Assembly: GCA_036489765.1 (NCBI GenBank)
Contig: DASXFE010000040.1
Span: 17,851-81,850, forward strand
Length of the DNA: 64,000 nt
Direction of reading: 5' to 3'
From: DATARH01 sp036489765
GTDB lineage: Bacteria; Pseudomonadota; Alphaproteobacteria; ATCC43930; CGMCC-115725
Part shown: piece after piece, positions 24,662-33,027 of the stretch
Numbering within the stretch: the first letter of the stretch is position 1
How the letters are laid out: each line of letters opens with the position of its first letter
The notes under the pieces: generated by a model
Told to the model about the DNA's origin: nothing
Database searches by the model: none
The model's input: only the letters and a program-made list of their open reading frames with translations
Made by a program: the position numbers and the translations under genes

Positions 24662-25885
24662 ATGGATACGTTGACGAACGAGGCCCGGCTGCCGGTTGAT
24701 GTCGAGGCGCAGCCCGTGGTGCAGGCGGGGAAGGCGCTGGCGCCGCTCATTCGCGAGAGCCGCGAGGAGATCGAGCGGGAGCAGCGGTTTCCGAAGGCGC
24801 TGGTCGAGGGGCTGCACAAGGCCGGCTGCTACCAGTTGGTGATCCCACGCTCGTTCGGCGGGTTGCAGGCCGATCCGCTGACCTATCTGCGCGCGGTCGA
24901 GGTGCTCGCCGAGGCGGCGGGTTCGGTGGGATGGAACCTCGCCAATAACGGCATCGTGCAGCTTGTCACGCTCGGCCTCCCCGACGAGGGGGTGCGCGAG
25001 GTTTACGGCGAGCGGCCGGATACGGTCGGCGCCGGCACCGCGGTACAGGGCGGCGGCACGGCCGTGCCGGTCGACGGCGGGTACCGCGTCACCGGGCGCT
25101 GGCAGTTCGGCAGCGGGTCGCAGGAAGCGTCGTGGATGCTCGGCAGCTTCCAGATCCTCGACAACGGCGAGCCGCGCAAGAGCCCCGAGGGCCGACCGCT
25201 GTTCTGGCGCGGCGTCTTTCCGAAGCACGAGACGACGACCGTGCCGGGGAGCTGGGACGTAACCGGGCTGCGCGGCACCGGAAGCTTTGACTGGACCGTC
25301 GAAGACGTGTTCCTGCCCGAGCGGCGGACGATGGTCCATGCCGGCGCGCCGCTCGACAATCAGTGGGCGAAGTGGCCCGGCGTCACCTATCAGCTCCCGA
25401 CGCAATGCTGGGTCGGCCCGCATCACAGCGCGGTCATTACCGGGATTGCCCGCGCGGGCATCAACGCGCTGATCGACCTCGCCGGCGGCAAGCAGCCGCG
25501 CGGGCGCCCGGCGGGGCTTCTTTGCGACAGCCCGCAGGTGCAGGACGCGGTCGGCCGCGCCGATGCGATCCTCAACGCCGGCCGGGCCTATCGGACAGCG
25601 CAAATCACCGAATTGTGGAACACGCTCGCGGCCGGCGGCGAGACGACGCTGGAGCAGCGTGCCCGCTGCCGACTTGCCTCGACTTATGCGGCCGACTGCG
25701 CGCGTGACGCGATGGATTTGATGTACCGCCTCGGCGGCAGCACCTCGTTCAAGCGCGAGACGCGTCTCGCCGAATGCTGGCGCGACCTGCATACGGTCGG
25801 CCAGACCGTCACGATCGCCCCCGAATGGTACCCGATCGGCGGCCGCGTCTATCTCGGTCTCGATCCCGGCTCACGGTTGAGGTAG
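24662..25885 (+). CDS. Acyl-CoA-dehydrogenase-fold flavin monooxygenase (HsaA/DszC-like), copy 1
   Basis: 407 residues. It has the two-domain layout of group D flavin monooxygenases: helical N-terminal domain (REEIEREQRFPKALVEGLHK, GSVGWNLANNGIVQLVTLGL), beta domain (GYRVTGRWQFGSGSQEASWM, SWDVTGLRGTGSFDWTVEDV, FLPERRTM) and helical C-terminal domain (AGINALIDLAGGKQPRGRPA, LAECWRDLHTVGQTVTIAPE). These enzymes use reduced FMN or FAD made by a separate reductase to hydroxylate aromatics or oxidise sulfur. No reductase is next door. The ATG at 24662 follows GGAGGAGCGC. A very similar second copy starts five bases after the stop. Confidence 0.88.
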   Translation: MDTLTNEARLPVDVEAQPVVQAGKALAPLIRESREEIEREQRFPKALVEGLHKAGCYQLVIPRSFGGLQADPLTYLRAVEVLAEAAGSVGWNLANNGIVQLVTLGLPDEGVREVYGERPDTVGAGTAVQGGGTAVPVDGGYRVTGRWQFGSGSQEASWMLGSFQILDNGEPRKSPEGRPLFWRGVFPKHETTTVPGSWDVTGLRGTGSFDWTVEDVFLPERRTMVHAGAPLDNQWAKWPGVTYQLPTQCWVGPHHSAVITGIARAGINALIDLAGGKQPRGRPAGLLCDSPQVQDAVGRADAILNAGRAYRTAQITELWNTLAAGGETTLEQRARCRLASTYAADCARDAMDLMYRLGGSTSFKRETRLAECWRDLHTVGQTVTIAPEWYPIGGRVYLGLDPGSRLR

Positions 25886-25889
25886 CGCC

Positions 25890-27119
25890 ATGGATACTCT
25901 GTCCGAAGACCCACGCCGGCTGCCCGCCGATATCGAGGCGCAGCCGACGGTACAGGCGGCGGCCGCGATGCACGCGGTGATCCGCGGCCATCGCGAGGAG
26001 ATCGAGCGCGAGCAGCGGATGCCGCCGGCGCTCGTCGCGCAGATGCGCGAGGCCGGGCTCTACAAGATGACGATCCCGCGCGTGCTCGGCGGGCTCGAGC
26101 TCGATCCGCTGACGTTTCTGCGTACCGTCGAGCGGCTCGCCGAGTCGGTCGGCTCGGTCGGGTGGAACATCTGCAACTGCAATGTCGGACAGCTCGTCAC
26201 GCTCGGCCTGCCGCAAGACGGCGTGGAGGAGATGTACGGCAAGCGGGCCGACCCGATCATCGCCGGCACCGCGGTGCCGGGCGGCGGCAAGGCGACCGCA
26301 GTGCCGGGCGGGTATCGCGTCACCGGGCGCTGGTCGTTCGGCAGCGGCTGCCACGAGGCGAGCTGGATGCTCGGCAGCTTTCAGGTGATCGGCGATGACG
26401 GCGAGGTGGTCGTCCACCCCGAGAGCGGGACGCCGTTTTGGCGCGGGGTGTTCGCGAAGGAGGAGGTCGAGATCGTCCCCGAGAGCTGGGACGTGACGGG
26501 CCTGCGCGGCACCGGCAGCTTCGACTGGACGGTCAAGGATGTCTTCCTCCCCGAGCGACGGACGATGCCGCAGGTCGGCATCCCCTTGGAAAACCAGTGG
26601 GCGCGCTGGCCCGGGCTGACCTATCAGCTGCCGGTGCAGGCCTGGATAGGGCCGCATCACTGCTCGGTCATCACCGGCATCGCCCGCGCCGGGATCAATG
26701 CCTTGATCGAGCTCGCCGGGGGCAAGCAGCCGCGCGGGCGTCCGGCGGGGCTACTCTGCGACAGCCCGCAGGTGCAGGACTCGGTCGGCCGCGCCGATGC
26801 GATCCTCAATGCCGGCCGCGCCTATCGCTCGGCGCAGATCACCGAATTGTGGAACACGCTCGCCGTGGGAGGGGAGACCACGCTCGAGCAGAGAGCGCGC
26901 TGCCGCCTCGCCTCGACCTACGCGGGTGATTGCGCGCGCGATGCGCTGGACCTGATGTACCGGCACGGCGGCAGCACCTCGTTCAAGCGCGAAAGCCGCC
27001 TCGCCGAATGCTGGCGCGACCTGCACACAGTCGGGCAGACGGTGACGGTCGCCCCCGAATGGTACCCGATCGGCGGCCGGGTCTATCTCGGCCTCGACCC
27101 CGGGTCGCGCCTCAGGTAG
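25890..27119 (+). CDS. Acyl-CoA-dehydrogenase-fold flavin monooxygenase (HsaA/DszC-like), copy 2
   Basis: 409 residues, aligned end to end with the gene before it. The same landmarks are present: GYRVTGRWSFGSGCHEASWM, SWDVTGLRGTGSFDWTVKDV and LAECWRDLHTVGQTVTVAPE. By hand count only 9 of the last 149 residues differ from copy 1, but 24 of 59 differ at the N terminus. Substrate-side positions in the N-terminal domain vary (SVGWNICNCNVGQLV against SVGWNLANNGIVQLV), which may reflect different substrates. It overlaps nothing, lies 4 bases from copy 1, and is followed by a 178-base gap without recognisable genes. Confidence 0.88.
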   Translation: MDTLSEDPRRLPADIEAQPTVQAAAAMHAVIRGHREEIEREQRMPPALVAQMREAGLYKMTIPRVLGGLELDPLTFLRTVERLAESVGSVGWNICNCNVGQLVTLGLPQDGVEEMYGKRADPIIAGTAVPGGGKATAVPGGYRVTGRWSFGSGCHEASWMLGSFQVIGDDGEVVVHPESGTPFWRGVFAKEEVEIVPESWDVTGLRGTGSFDWTVKDVFLPERRTMPQVGIPLENQWARWPGLTYQLPVQAWIGPHHCSVITGIARAGINALIELAGGKQPRGRPAGLLCDSPQVQDSVGRADAILNAGRAYRSAQITELWNTLAVGGETTLEQRARCRLASTYAGDCARDALDLMYRHGGSTSFKRESRLAECWRDLHTVGQTVTVAPEWYPIGGRVYLGLDPGSRLR

Positions 27120-27297
27120 TCGCTCACTCACAACGCTGCCGATTCTGACAAACGGGAACGAATAAGGCAGTTTTGGGGATTGTTGCTGTCGGTCAGCGAA
27201 GATCAGGGGCGGGCGGGTGTGGCTGATCTCACCCCGAAAAAAACAGCGAGGACAACCAGGTGAAGCGGAAGGGGGAATTACGCCTTATTGAATCTCG

Positions 27298-28752
27298 TCA
27301 ATTCCCCTCCGCAGTCGGGGTGAACTCGAAGTCTTCGAGCGGGGCGCCGGCGAGGAAGGCGCGGTGCTGGTCCTGCGGGAGGGGCCAGAGGACGGGGGTG
27401 GGCTGGTCGCTCGTGTACCAGTTCTTGCAGCCGCCGACCCAGACCGTGCCGGGGAAGGCGTCGCCGAGACGGGCGAGGAAGCGCTCGGTCGCGGCGGCGG
27501 TGGGCGCGATCGCGGCGCGGCGGGTGCGGGCCTCGGCGACAAGGCGCATGATACAGCCGATCTCCTGCTCGAGGCCCAGCGGCACCGGCACGTTGTTTAC
27601 CGGGCTGAACGGTCCGTAAAGCATGAAGAGGTTGGGAAAGCCGGGTAGGGCGATGCCGCCGTAGGAATAGATCCGCTCGCGCCAGGCCTCGTCGATCGAG
27701 AGGCCGTTGAGCCCGATGACGTTCATCGGGCGCATATAGGCGTGCGGGTCGAACCCGGTCGCGTAGACGATGACGTCGAGCGGGACGAAGTCGCCGCCCT
27801 TCATGACGATCCCGCCGGGCTCGATGCGCTCGATATGCCCCTTGACGATATGCGCGTTCGGGAGCTGCACCGCCTCGTAGTAGTTGCGGTCGGATTTCGG
27901 GATGCGGGTACAGCCGAGATTGTAGTCCGGGGTCAGCTTGGTGCGGAGCTCGGGGTCCTTGATGTGATCGAGATAGGTCGCGTATTCGCGCTCCATCGCC
28001 TCGCGCTGCGGGCCGGGCCTGAGGCGCCAGTGGTCGAACTCGTTGATGAGTTGCCAGAGCCGCTGCTGCTCGCGCTCGTAGCCGCCGGGGAGGCGGAGCT
28101 TGACGCGCTCCCACCACGTCGAAGGCGGGTTCTCGCGGATGTGGACCCATTGGGCGCGACGGATGAACTGAGTGACGTCGCATCCGGCCCAGGCGAGCGC
28201 CTCGGTGATCTGCACCCCGCTCGCACCGCTGCCGACGACGCCCCAGCGCTTGCCCTCGTAGGGGACGGAATGGTCCCAGTGCGCCGAGTGGAAAGAGGCG
28301 CCGGCGAAGCTTTCCCGGCCCGGGATGTCGGGGTAGAGCGGCTTGTGCAGGAAGCCGGTGGCGCAGACGAAAACGTCGGCGGTGTCCTTGCCGTTCGCGG
28401 TCTCGATGTGCCAGCGGCCGTCGGAGAAGCGAGCCCCGGTTACCTCTTGCTCGAAGCGGATGAATTTGTGAAGGCCGCGGTCGCGCGCGACCTTTTGGAC
28501 ATAGGCCAGGATCTCGTCGGCCGGGGCGTATTTGCGCGACCAGTTGTAGTTCGGCTGGAACGGGAATTCGTATTGCCGGGAGAGCACGTCGACGAAAAGG
28601 CCGGGAAACCGGTTGTCGCGCCACGTCCCGCCGACCTCACCGGCCTTTTCGTAGACGGTGAAATCGATCCCAGCCTGCTTCAGCGTCTCGGCCATGAAGA
28701 GCCCGGCGACGCCGGCCCCGGCCACGACTACCCGAAATCCTCGATCCGCCAT
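27298..28752 (-). CDS. Flavin-containing (Baeyer-Villiger-type) monooxygenase
   Basis: 484 residues. FAD motif FRVVVAGAGVAGLFMAETLK at the N terminus; the FMO/BVMO fingerprint is FAGASFHSAHWDHS (F-x-G-x-x-x-H-x-x-x-W). A second Rossmann motif for NADPH is WGVVGSGASGVQITEALAW, and IVYATGFDPHAYM carries the conserved ATG-x-x-x motif. It inserts oxygen next to a ketone or oxidises heteroatoms; the substrate is unknown. It faces the two flavin monooxygenases at 24662-27119 in a convergent arrangement. Confidence 0.9.
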   Translation of the reverse strand: MADRGFRVVVAGAGVAGLFMAETLKQAGIDFTVYEKAGEVGGTWRDNRFPGLFVDVLSRQYEFPFQPNYNWSRKYAPADEILAYVQKVARDRGLHKFIRFEQEVTGARFSDGRWHIETANGKDTADVFVCATGFLHKPLYPDIPGRESFAGASFHSAHWDHSVPYEGKRWGVVGSGASGVQITEALAWAGCDVTQFIRRAQWVHIRENPPSTWWERVKLRLPGGYEREQQRLWQLINEFDHWRLRPGPQREAMEREYATYLDHIKDPELRTKLTPDYNLGCTRIPKSDRNYYEAVQLPNAHIVKGHIERIEPGGIVMKGGDFVPLDVIVYATGFDPHAYMRPMNVIGLNGLSIDEAWRERIYSYGGIALPGFPNLFMLYGPFSPVNNVPVPLGLEQEIGCIMRLVAEARTRRAAIAPTAAATERFLARLGDAFPGTVWVGGCKNWYTSDQPTPVLWPLPQDQHRAFLAGAPLEDFEFTPTAEGN

Positions 28753-29288
28753 CGCGCCCTGCCCCGGTTCGGTTTTGGGGGAGGATCAGGATAGCGGCGG
28801 TTGCCCCGTGGGGATCAACCTAAAAGTCGCGACAAACCGGGATGTGATCCGGCGGATGACTCGCTCGGCGACAGGAAACTCCGAGCCGTCATCGACCCCG
28901 TACACCGGTCCCACATTCGTGCTTGGCAGGGAGCGTGCCGACGACCCGATCTTGCGCTTTTGCATCCCGGCCGATTCGCGGCTCTATTGCGCCCGATCTC
29001 CGGTCGTCCACCACGCCCTCGGCCACGATTTGCGCGAGGCCGCAGCGGCGAATGACCCGCCGACAACCCCGGTTTCTGCCGTTTTCCGAGTAGCAATGGC
29101 AGTGTGGGAAAGGTTAACGCCGGGGGGGCCGAGTTGTGACAAATTGTAAAAAGTTGAAACAACTTTCGCGTATCTTTTATCAATGCGCCGGCTATCCTGG
29201 GTATGGGGTTCCGGGAAATCCGAAATTTAACGTCCGCTGACGGGGGCTCGAGAGGGCTGAACATTTGCGAGGGGTTTGAGCGGTCGGC
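28753..29288. other. Gene-free gap with an AT-rich upstream region
   Basis: No supported coding frame in 536 bases; the open frames on both strands have no recognisable domain. Close to the next gene the composition becomes AT-rich (about 29140-29185). Here AAAGTTG-AAA-CAACTTT (29150-29166) is a perfect 7-bp dyad and TTGAAA (29154) could be a -35 element with TTATCA 17 bases on. These are possible promoter or regulator sites for the beta-roll gene at 29289. Confidence 0.5.
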
Positions 29289-30500
29289 ATGGCTTCAATC
29301 AACGGGTCACAATTCACGGCGGGAGCGGGGGGCAACCCGGTCAATGTCCAGATCACGACCGATGGCACTCTGCCGCCGCCGGTTCCGGGTACGTTCAACC
29401 TCGAGGTGTATACGGGCGGCAATCCGCCGTCGTCTCCGGCTCCGGGCTACCAGGGGCTGCTGATCGATTACGGCGGCCAGTACGCCAACCTGATCGCCGG
29501 TGCGTTCGAGCTCACCGATACGGGTGCGGGCGGGAGCTACATCCAGGCGAGCGGCGACGGCCAGTCGGTCGTCGGCGCGGTGGGCGATGTCATCCTGACG
29601 CAGGGAACCGGCGACAGCGTGACCGGCGACGGCAACACCATGCTCGACATGGGCGGCGGCTCGTCGACGTTCAACATGGCGACCGGGAACAACACCGTCG
29701 TCGATCTGTCCGGCGCCAACGACACGATCCTCGGCGGTTCGGGCAACAGCTTCGCCTACACCGGAGGCACAGGGACCCACTATACCGGCGGCACCGGCAA
29801 CGATACGGTCATCACCGGCGCGACCAGCACCGGCGATTCGATCACGGCCGGGTCGGGCAACGACCTGCTCGTTTCGCTCGGCGATGCGAACAAGATCGCC
29901 GCGGGCGGCGGCAGCGACACGGTCGACGTCGTCGCTAACAACGATACGCTGACGGGCGGCACCGGCAGCCTCAGCGCGATCGTCGACGGTACCGGCAATG
30001 CCGTGACCGGCGGCCAGGGGCCGGACACGGTCACGATCGTCGGGAGCGGCAACTCGTTCCAGGGCGGCGCCGGCGCCGACACGGTCAACGTGTACGGCAA
30101 CTCGAACACGATCAGCGGCGGCGGTCCGGGACCGGATACGTTCAACATCTACGGCAACAACAACAGCCTCCAGATCGGCAGCGGGGCGGAACAGGCCACG
30201 GTGTTCGGGGCGAGCGACAGTGTGACGGCCGGTGCCGGGAACGCATCGATCGACATTCTCGCCGGCAGCACCAATGCCACCTTCGCCGACAACTCGGCCG
30301 CCACATATGCCGACACGCTCACCGGCTTCAACAATGCGACCGGCGACACGATCAAGCTGGACAGCCCCAATACGACGGCGTTCGCCCTCGCGCACCAGCA
30401 ATCGGTGAATGGCGGGGCGGATACGCTCGTCACGTTGAACGACGGCTCGACGATCCTGTTGAAGGGTATCGGCAGCGTCACCGCCGGCTTCTTCAGCTAA
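29289..30500 (+). CDS. Secreted beta-roll (RTX-like) protein 1
   Basis: 403 residues, almost lacking Cys and very rich in Gly, Asp, Asn and Thr. N-terminal ~65 residues (MASINGSQFTAGAGGNPVNV, FNLEVYTGG, PAPGYQGLLID) form a module also found in protein 2. Residues about 85-320 are degenerate G-x-G-x-D/N repeats such as GGTGNDTV, AGSGNDLLVSLGD and GGGSDTVDVV. The tail is DTLTGFNNATGDTIKL then TLVTLNDGSTILLKGIGSVT and AGFFS. There is no Sec signal, and the C-terminal tail ending in two Phe is shared by all three beta-roll proteins here, consistent with type I secretion through an ABC exporter located elsewhere. It is probably calcium-binding and extracellular or surface-attached. A strong terminator follows. 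Confidence 0.8.
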   Translation: MASINGSQFTAGAGGNPVNVQITTDGTLPPPVPGTFNLEVYTGGNPPSSPAPGYQGLLIDYGGQYANLIAGAFELTDTGAGGSYIQASGDGQSVVGAVGDVILTQGTGDSVTGDGNTMLDMGGGSSTFNMATGNNTVVDLSGANDTILGGSGNSFAYTGGTGTHYTGGTGNDTVITGATSTGDSITAGSGNDLLVSLGDANKIAAGGGSDTVDVVANNDTLTGGTGSLSAIVDGTGNAVTGGQGPDTVTIVGSGNSFQGGAGADTVNVYGNSNTISGGGPGPDTFNIYGNNNSLQIGSGAEQATVFGASDSVTAGAGNASIDILAGSTNATFADNSAATYADTLTGFNNATGDTIKLDSPNTTAFALAHQQSVNGGADTLVTLNDGSTILLKGIGSVTAGFFS

Positions 30501-30515
30501 CCCCGTTTGATCTGA

Positions 30516-30557
30516 CGCGACAACGGCCCGCGATTGCTATCGCGGGCCGTTGTCGCG
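30516..30557. terminator. Strong hairpin terminator
   Basis: CGCGACAACGGCCCGCGAT and ATCGCGGGCCGTTGTCGCG form a perfect 19-bp stem with loop TGCT, 16 bases after the stop of beta-roll protein 1. The rest of the gap to 30777 has no supported gene. Confidence 0.85.
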
Positions 30558-30777
30558 TGACCGTCGCGAGCGGCCGACGCCGCGAACGCCCCCTCCTAAA
30601 TTCAGCGTCTCGTGAGCCGCGGCGTTGATCACCACCGAGTCGGCTTTCGCCGCAAGCACTAGCGGGCCGAACCCGGTGACAAAGACTATCGGCACGTGAA
30701 GTTCCGCGACGCTTGCCGGGGCCGGGGGCCTGGCTCATCATGATCTCCACCCCGATTCCTAACAGGGAGCGCCTCTC

Positions 30778-31761
30778 ATGGCCCTCAGCTCCTCACCCAA
30801 CCTGCCGCCCGATAAGCAGCGGGAGATGTTGCGGCGGATGCTGACGATTCGGCGATTCGAGGAGCGGGCGTCGGACGATTATACCGGCGGCAAGATCTAC
30901 GGCGTCGTTCACTGCTACATTGGCGAGGAGGCCGTCGCGGTCGGGGTTTGCGGGGCGCTCGGGGACGGGGACCGGATCATCTCGACCCACCGGGGGCATG
31001 GACACTGCATCGCCAAGGGGGCCGACCTCAACCGGATGATGGCCGAGCTGTACGGACGCGCGACGGGGTATTGCAAGGGCAAGGGCGGATCGATGCACAT
31101 CGCCGATTTCGGCATCGGCATGCTCGGCGCGAACGGGATCGTCGCAGGCGGCATCTCGATCGTCACCGGCGCCGGGCTCGCAGCGCAGATGGAGGGGAAA
31201 GGCGGCGTCGCGGTGTCGTTCTTCGGCGACGGCGCGTCGAACGCGGGGCCGTTCCACGAATGCCTCAACATCGCCGCGACGTGGAAGCTGCCGATGCTTT
31301 ATGTCTGCGAAAACAACATGTATGCGGCTCAAACCGCGGCGGCGGCGACGCACGCGATGGGCGACGTTGCGGGACGGGCGGCGGGGTACGGGATTCCGGG
31401 CGTTGTGGTCGACGGCAACGACATCTTTGCCGTGTACCGGGCGGCGGGCGCGGCGGTCGAGCGGGCGCGGGCGGGGCTCGGGCCGACGCTCATCGAATGC
31501 AAGACCTATCGCCACCGCGCCCACACCGAACGGCGCGGCCAGCCCGACCCGCGCGACGCGGGCGAGATCGAGGGGTGGAAAGGCCGGGACCCGATCGATC
31601 TCCTGGTGCGGCGGTTGCGGGAGCAGGGCGAGCTCGACGATGCGGGGCTCGCGGCCATCGAGGGCGAGGTGACGGGGGCTTTGGAGGCGGCGGTGGCGTT
31701 TGCCGAGGCGAGCCCGTTTCCGGTGCCGGAAAACGCGACCGACGATGTGTTCGCGGCGTGA
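30778..31761 (+). CDS. TPP-dependent dehydrogenase E1 alpha subunit (pyruvate/acetoin type)
   Basis: 327 residues. The thiamine diphosphate motif begins FFGDGASNAGPFHECLNIAA and ends CENNMYA (G-D-G...N-N). The N-terminal substrate-channel segment HRGHGHCIAKGADLNRMMAE and KGKGGSMHIADF match PdhA/AcoA, and the phosphorylation-loop-like YRHRAHTERRGQPDPRD is present. It forms a heterotetramer with the beta subunit encoded at 31963, decarboxylating a 2-oxo acid or cleaving acetoin. No E2/E3 genes follow, so the complex probably borrows them, and the acetoin (AcoAB) or pyruvate role stays open. It starts with ATG after CAGGGAGC. Confidence 0.9.
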   Translation: MALSSSPNLPPDKQREMLRRMLTIRRFEERASDDYTGGKIYGVVHCYIGEEAVAVGVCGALGDGDRIISTHRGHGHCIAKGADLNRMMAELYGRATGYCKGKGGSMHIADFGIGMLGANGIVAGGISIVTGAGLAAQMEGKGGVAVSFFGDGASNAGPFHECLNIAATWKLPMLYVCENNMYAAQTAAAATHAMGDVAGRAAGYGIPGVVVDGNDIFAVYRAAGAAVERARAGLGPTLIECKTYRHRAHTERRGQPDPRDAGEIEGWKGRDPIDLLVRRLREQGELDDAGLAAIEGEVTGALEAAVAFAEASPFPVPENATDDVFAA

Positions 31762-31814
31762 GTTGGGTGGATTTTCACCGCGGAGGACGCGGAGGAGAGC
31801 GGCGCAGCCGCAAT

Positions 31815-31894
31815 AATTTCACCACAGAGATACAGCGGCACATAGAGATGCGTCGCTCTTCCCCTCTGTGCCTCCGTGTCTCTGTGGTGAAATT
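31815..31894. repeat. Inverted repeat inside the E1 alpha/beta operon
   Basis: AATTTCACCACAGAGA (31815-31830) and TCTCTGTGGTGAAATT (31879-31894) are a perfect 16-bp pair, with further pairing inside (CTCTGTGCCTCCGTGTC side). CACCACAGAGACAC-type elements are dispersed repeats in many bacteria. It occupies the 200 bases between the two subunit genes and may reduce beta-subunit transcription. Confidence 0.8.
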
Positions 31895-31962
31895 TGATGG
31901 CGCTTCGCGCGGGCACCACCTCTGTGTCCTTTGCGGTAAAACAGGGTTCTTCGGAGGGGATG

Positions 31963-32937
31963 ATGCGGGAGCTTAGCTATAGCGAGGCGGCGCTCGAGGC
32001 CGTGGCCGAGGAGATGCGGCGCGACCCGAAGATCTTCTACATGTCCACGGATGCAATCGGCGCGCTTACACAGGAGTTCGGGCCCGAGCGGATGCGGGCG
32101 ACGCCGATTACCGAGGCCGCCTTTACCGGGATCGGCATCGGTGCGGCGGGGTGCGGGTTTCGGCCGATCGTCGATTGGCGGCAGGTGACGTTCTGCTTTG
32201 TCGCGATGGACCAGATCGTCAACCAGGCCGCGAAGATCCACTACATGTTCGGCGGGCAGGTCACGTTCCCGCTGCTGTTCCGCGCCGCGGTCGGCGGCGG
32301 CGGGCAGGTTGCCGCGCAGCATTCGCAATCGCCCTATTCGATGTTTATGAATGTCGCCGGGCTCAAGATGTTCCTGCCGTCGACGCCTTATGACATGAAG
32401 GGGCTGATGAAGACGGCGATCCGCGACAACAACCCGGTGATCTCGTTCGAATCGAGCCGGCTGACGGGGCGGAAGGGGCCGGTGCCGGATGACGATTATG
32501 CGATCCCGCTCGGCGTCGCCGATGTGAAGCGGGAAGGGAGCGACGTGACGGTGGTGGCGCTTGCCTGGCTCGTCCACGAGGCGCTGTCGGCGGCCGAGGA
32601 GTTGGAGCGGGAGGGCGTGTCGGTCGAGGTGGTCGATCCGCGGACGCTGGTCCCGTTGGACAGCGACACGATTCGCGCCTCGGTGCAGAAGACCGGGCGC
32701 CTCGTCATCGCCGACGAGGCCGGGCCGACCGCGGGGTTCTCGGCTGAGATCGCGGCCGTCGTCACCGAGGACGCCGCCACGTTTGCCCGGCTCAGAGCAC
32801 CGGTGAAGCGGGTGTGTGCGCTGCAGGTGCCGATCCCCTACAGCCCGATCCTCGAAAACGCCGTGTTCCCCGATCGCCACCGCATCGCCGCGGGGGTGCG
32901 CGAGGTGATGGCGGGCGGAAAAGCGGCTGCGGCGTAG
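31963..32937 (+). CDS. TPP-dependent dehydrogenase E1 beta subunit (pyruvate/acetoin type)
   Basis: 324 residues from the ATG at 31963, which has GGAGG five bases upstream; the longer frame to 31894 reads through the repeat. Typical features are RMRATPITEAAFTGIGIGAA, RPIVDWRQVTFCFVAMDQIV, KIHYMFGGQVTFPLLFRAAV and the C-terminal transketolase domain DVTVVALAWLVHEALSAAEE with VEVVDPRTLVPLDSDT. It provides half of the TPP site together with the alpha subunit. The GQVTFPLLFR form (rather than PVVIRAP of PdhB) is closer to acetoin/branched-chain type subunits. Confidence 0.9.
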   Translation: MRELSYSEAALEAVAEEMRRDPKIFYMSTDAIGALTQEFGPERMRATPITEAAFTGIGIGAAGCGFRPIVDWRQVTFCFVAMDQIVNQAAKIHYMFGGQVTFPLLFRAAVGGGGQVAAQHSQSPYSMFMNVAGLKMFLPSTPYDMKGLMKTAIRDNNPVISFESSRLTGRKGPVPDDDYAIPLGVADVKREGSDVTVVALAWLVHEALSAAEELEREGVSVEVVDPRTLVPLDSDTIRASVQKTGRLVIADEAGPTAGFSAEIAAVVTEDAATFARLRAPVKRVCALQVPIPYSPILENAVFPDRHRIAAGVREVMAGGKAAAA

Positions 32938-32974
32938 GCCTGTCTCCGAGCCGCCCGCCCTCTGAAACGCAAAT

Positions 32975-33002
32975 CGGGGCCCCGGCTAGAACCGGGACCC
33001 CG
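32975..33002. terminator. Hairpin between convergent genes
   Basis: CGGGGCCCCGG (32975-32985) and CCGGGACCCCG (32992-33002) pair with one mismatch around a short loop. It lies between the E1 beta stop (32937) and the stop of beta-roll protein 2 (33028), so it can serve both strands. Confidence 0.7.
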
Positions 33003-33027
33003 TGATTGGCGCCTCGTTCGGCGAAGA

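Noticed and set aside
22502..25792. A 1096-codon minus-strand frame
   Set aside because: Only its last part is the ABC permease (start GTG 23650); the rest is antisense to the flavin monooxygenase and overlaps the binding-protein gene.
30560..30720. Minus-strand segment reading VPIVFVTGFGPLVLAAKADS, faintly like a response-regulator receiver end
   Set aside because: Only one short stretch, no phospho-acceptor Asp or Lys region and no start; too weak to call even a remnant.
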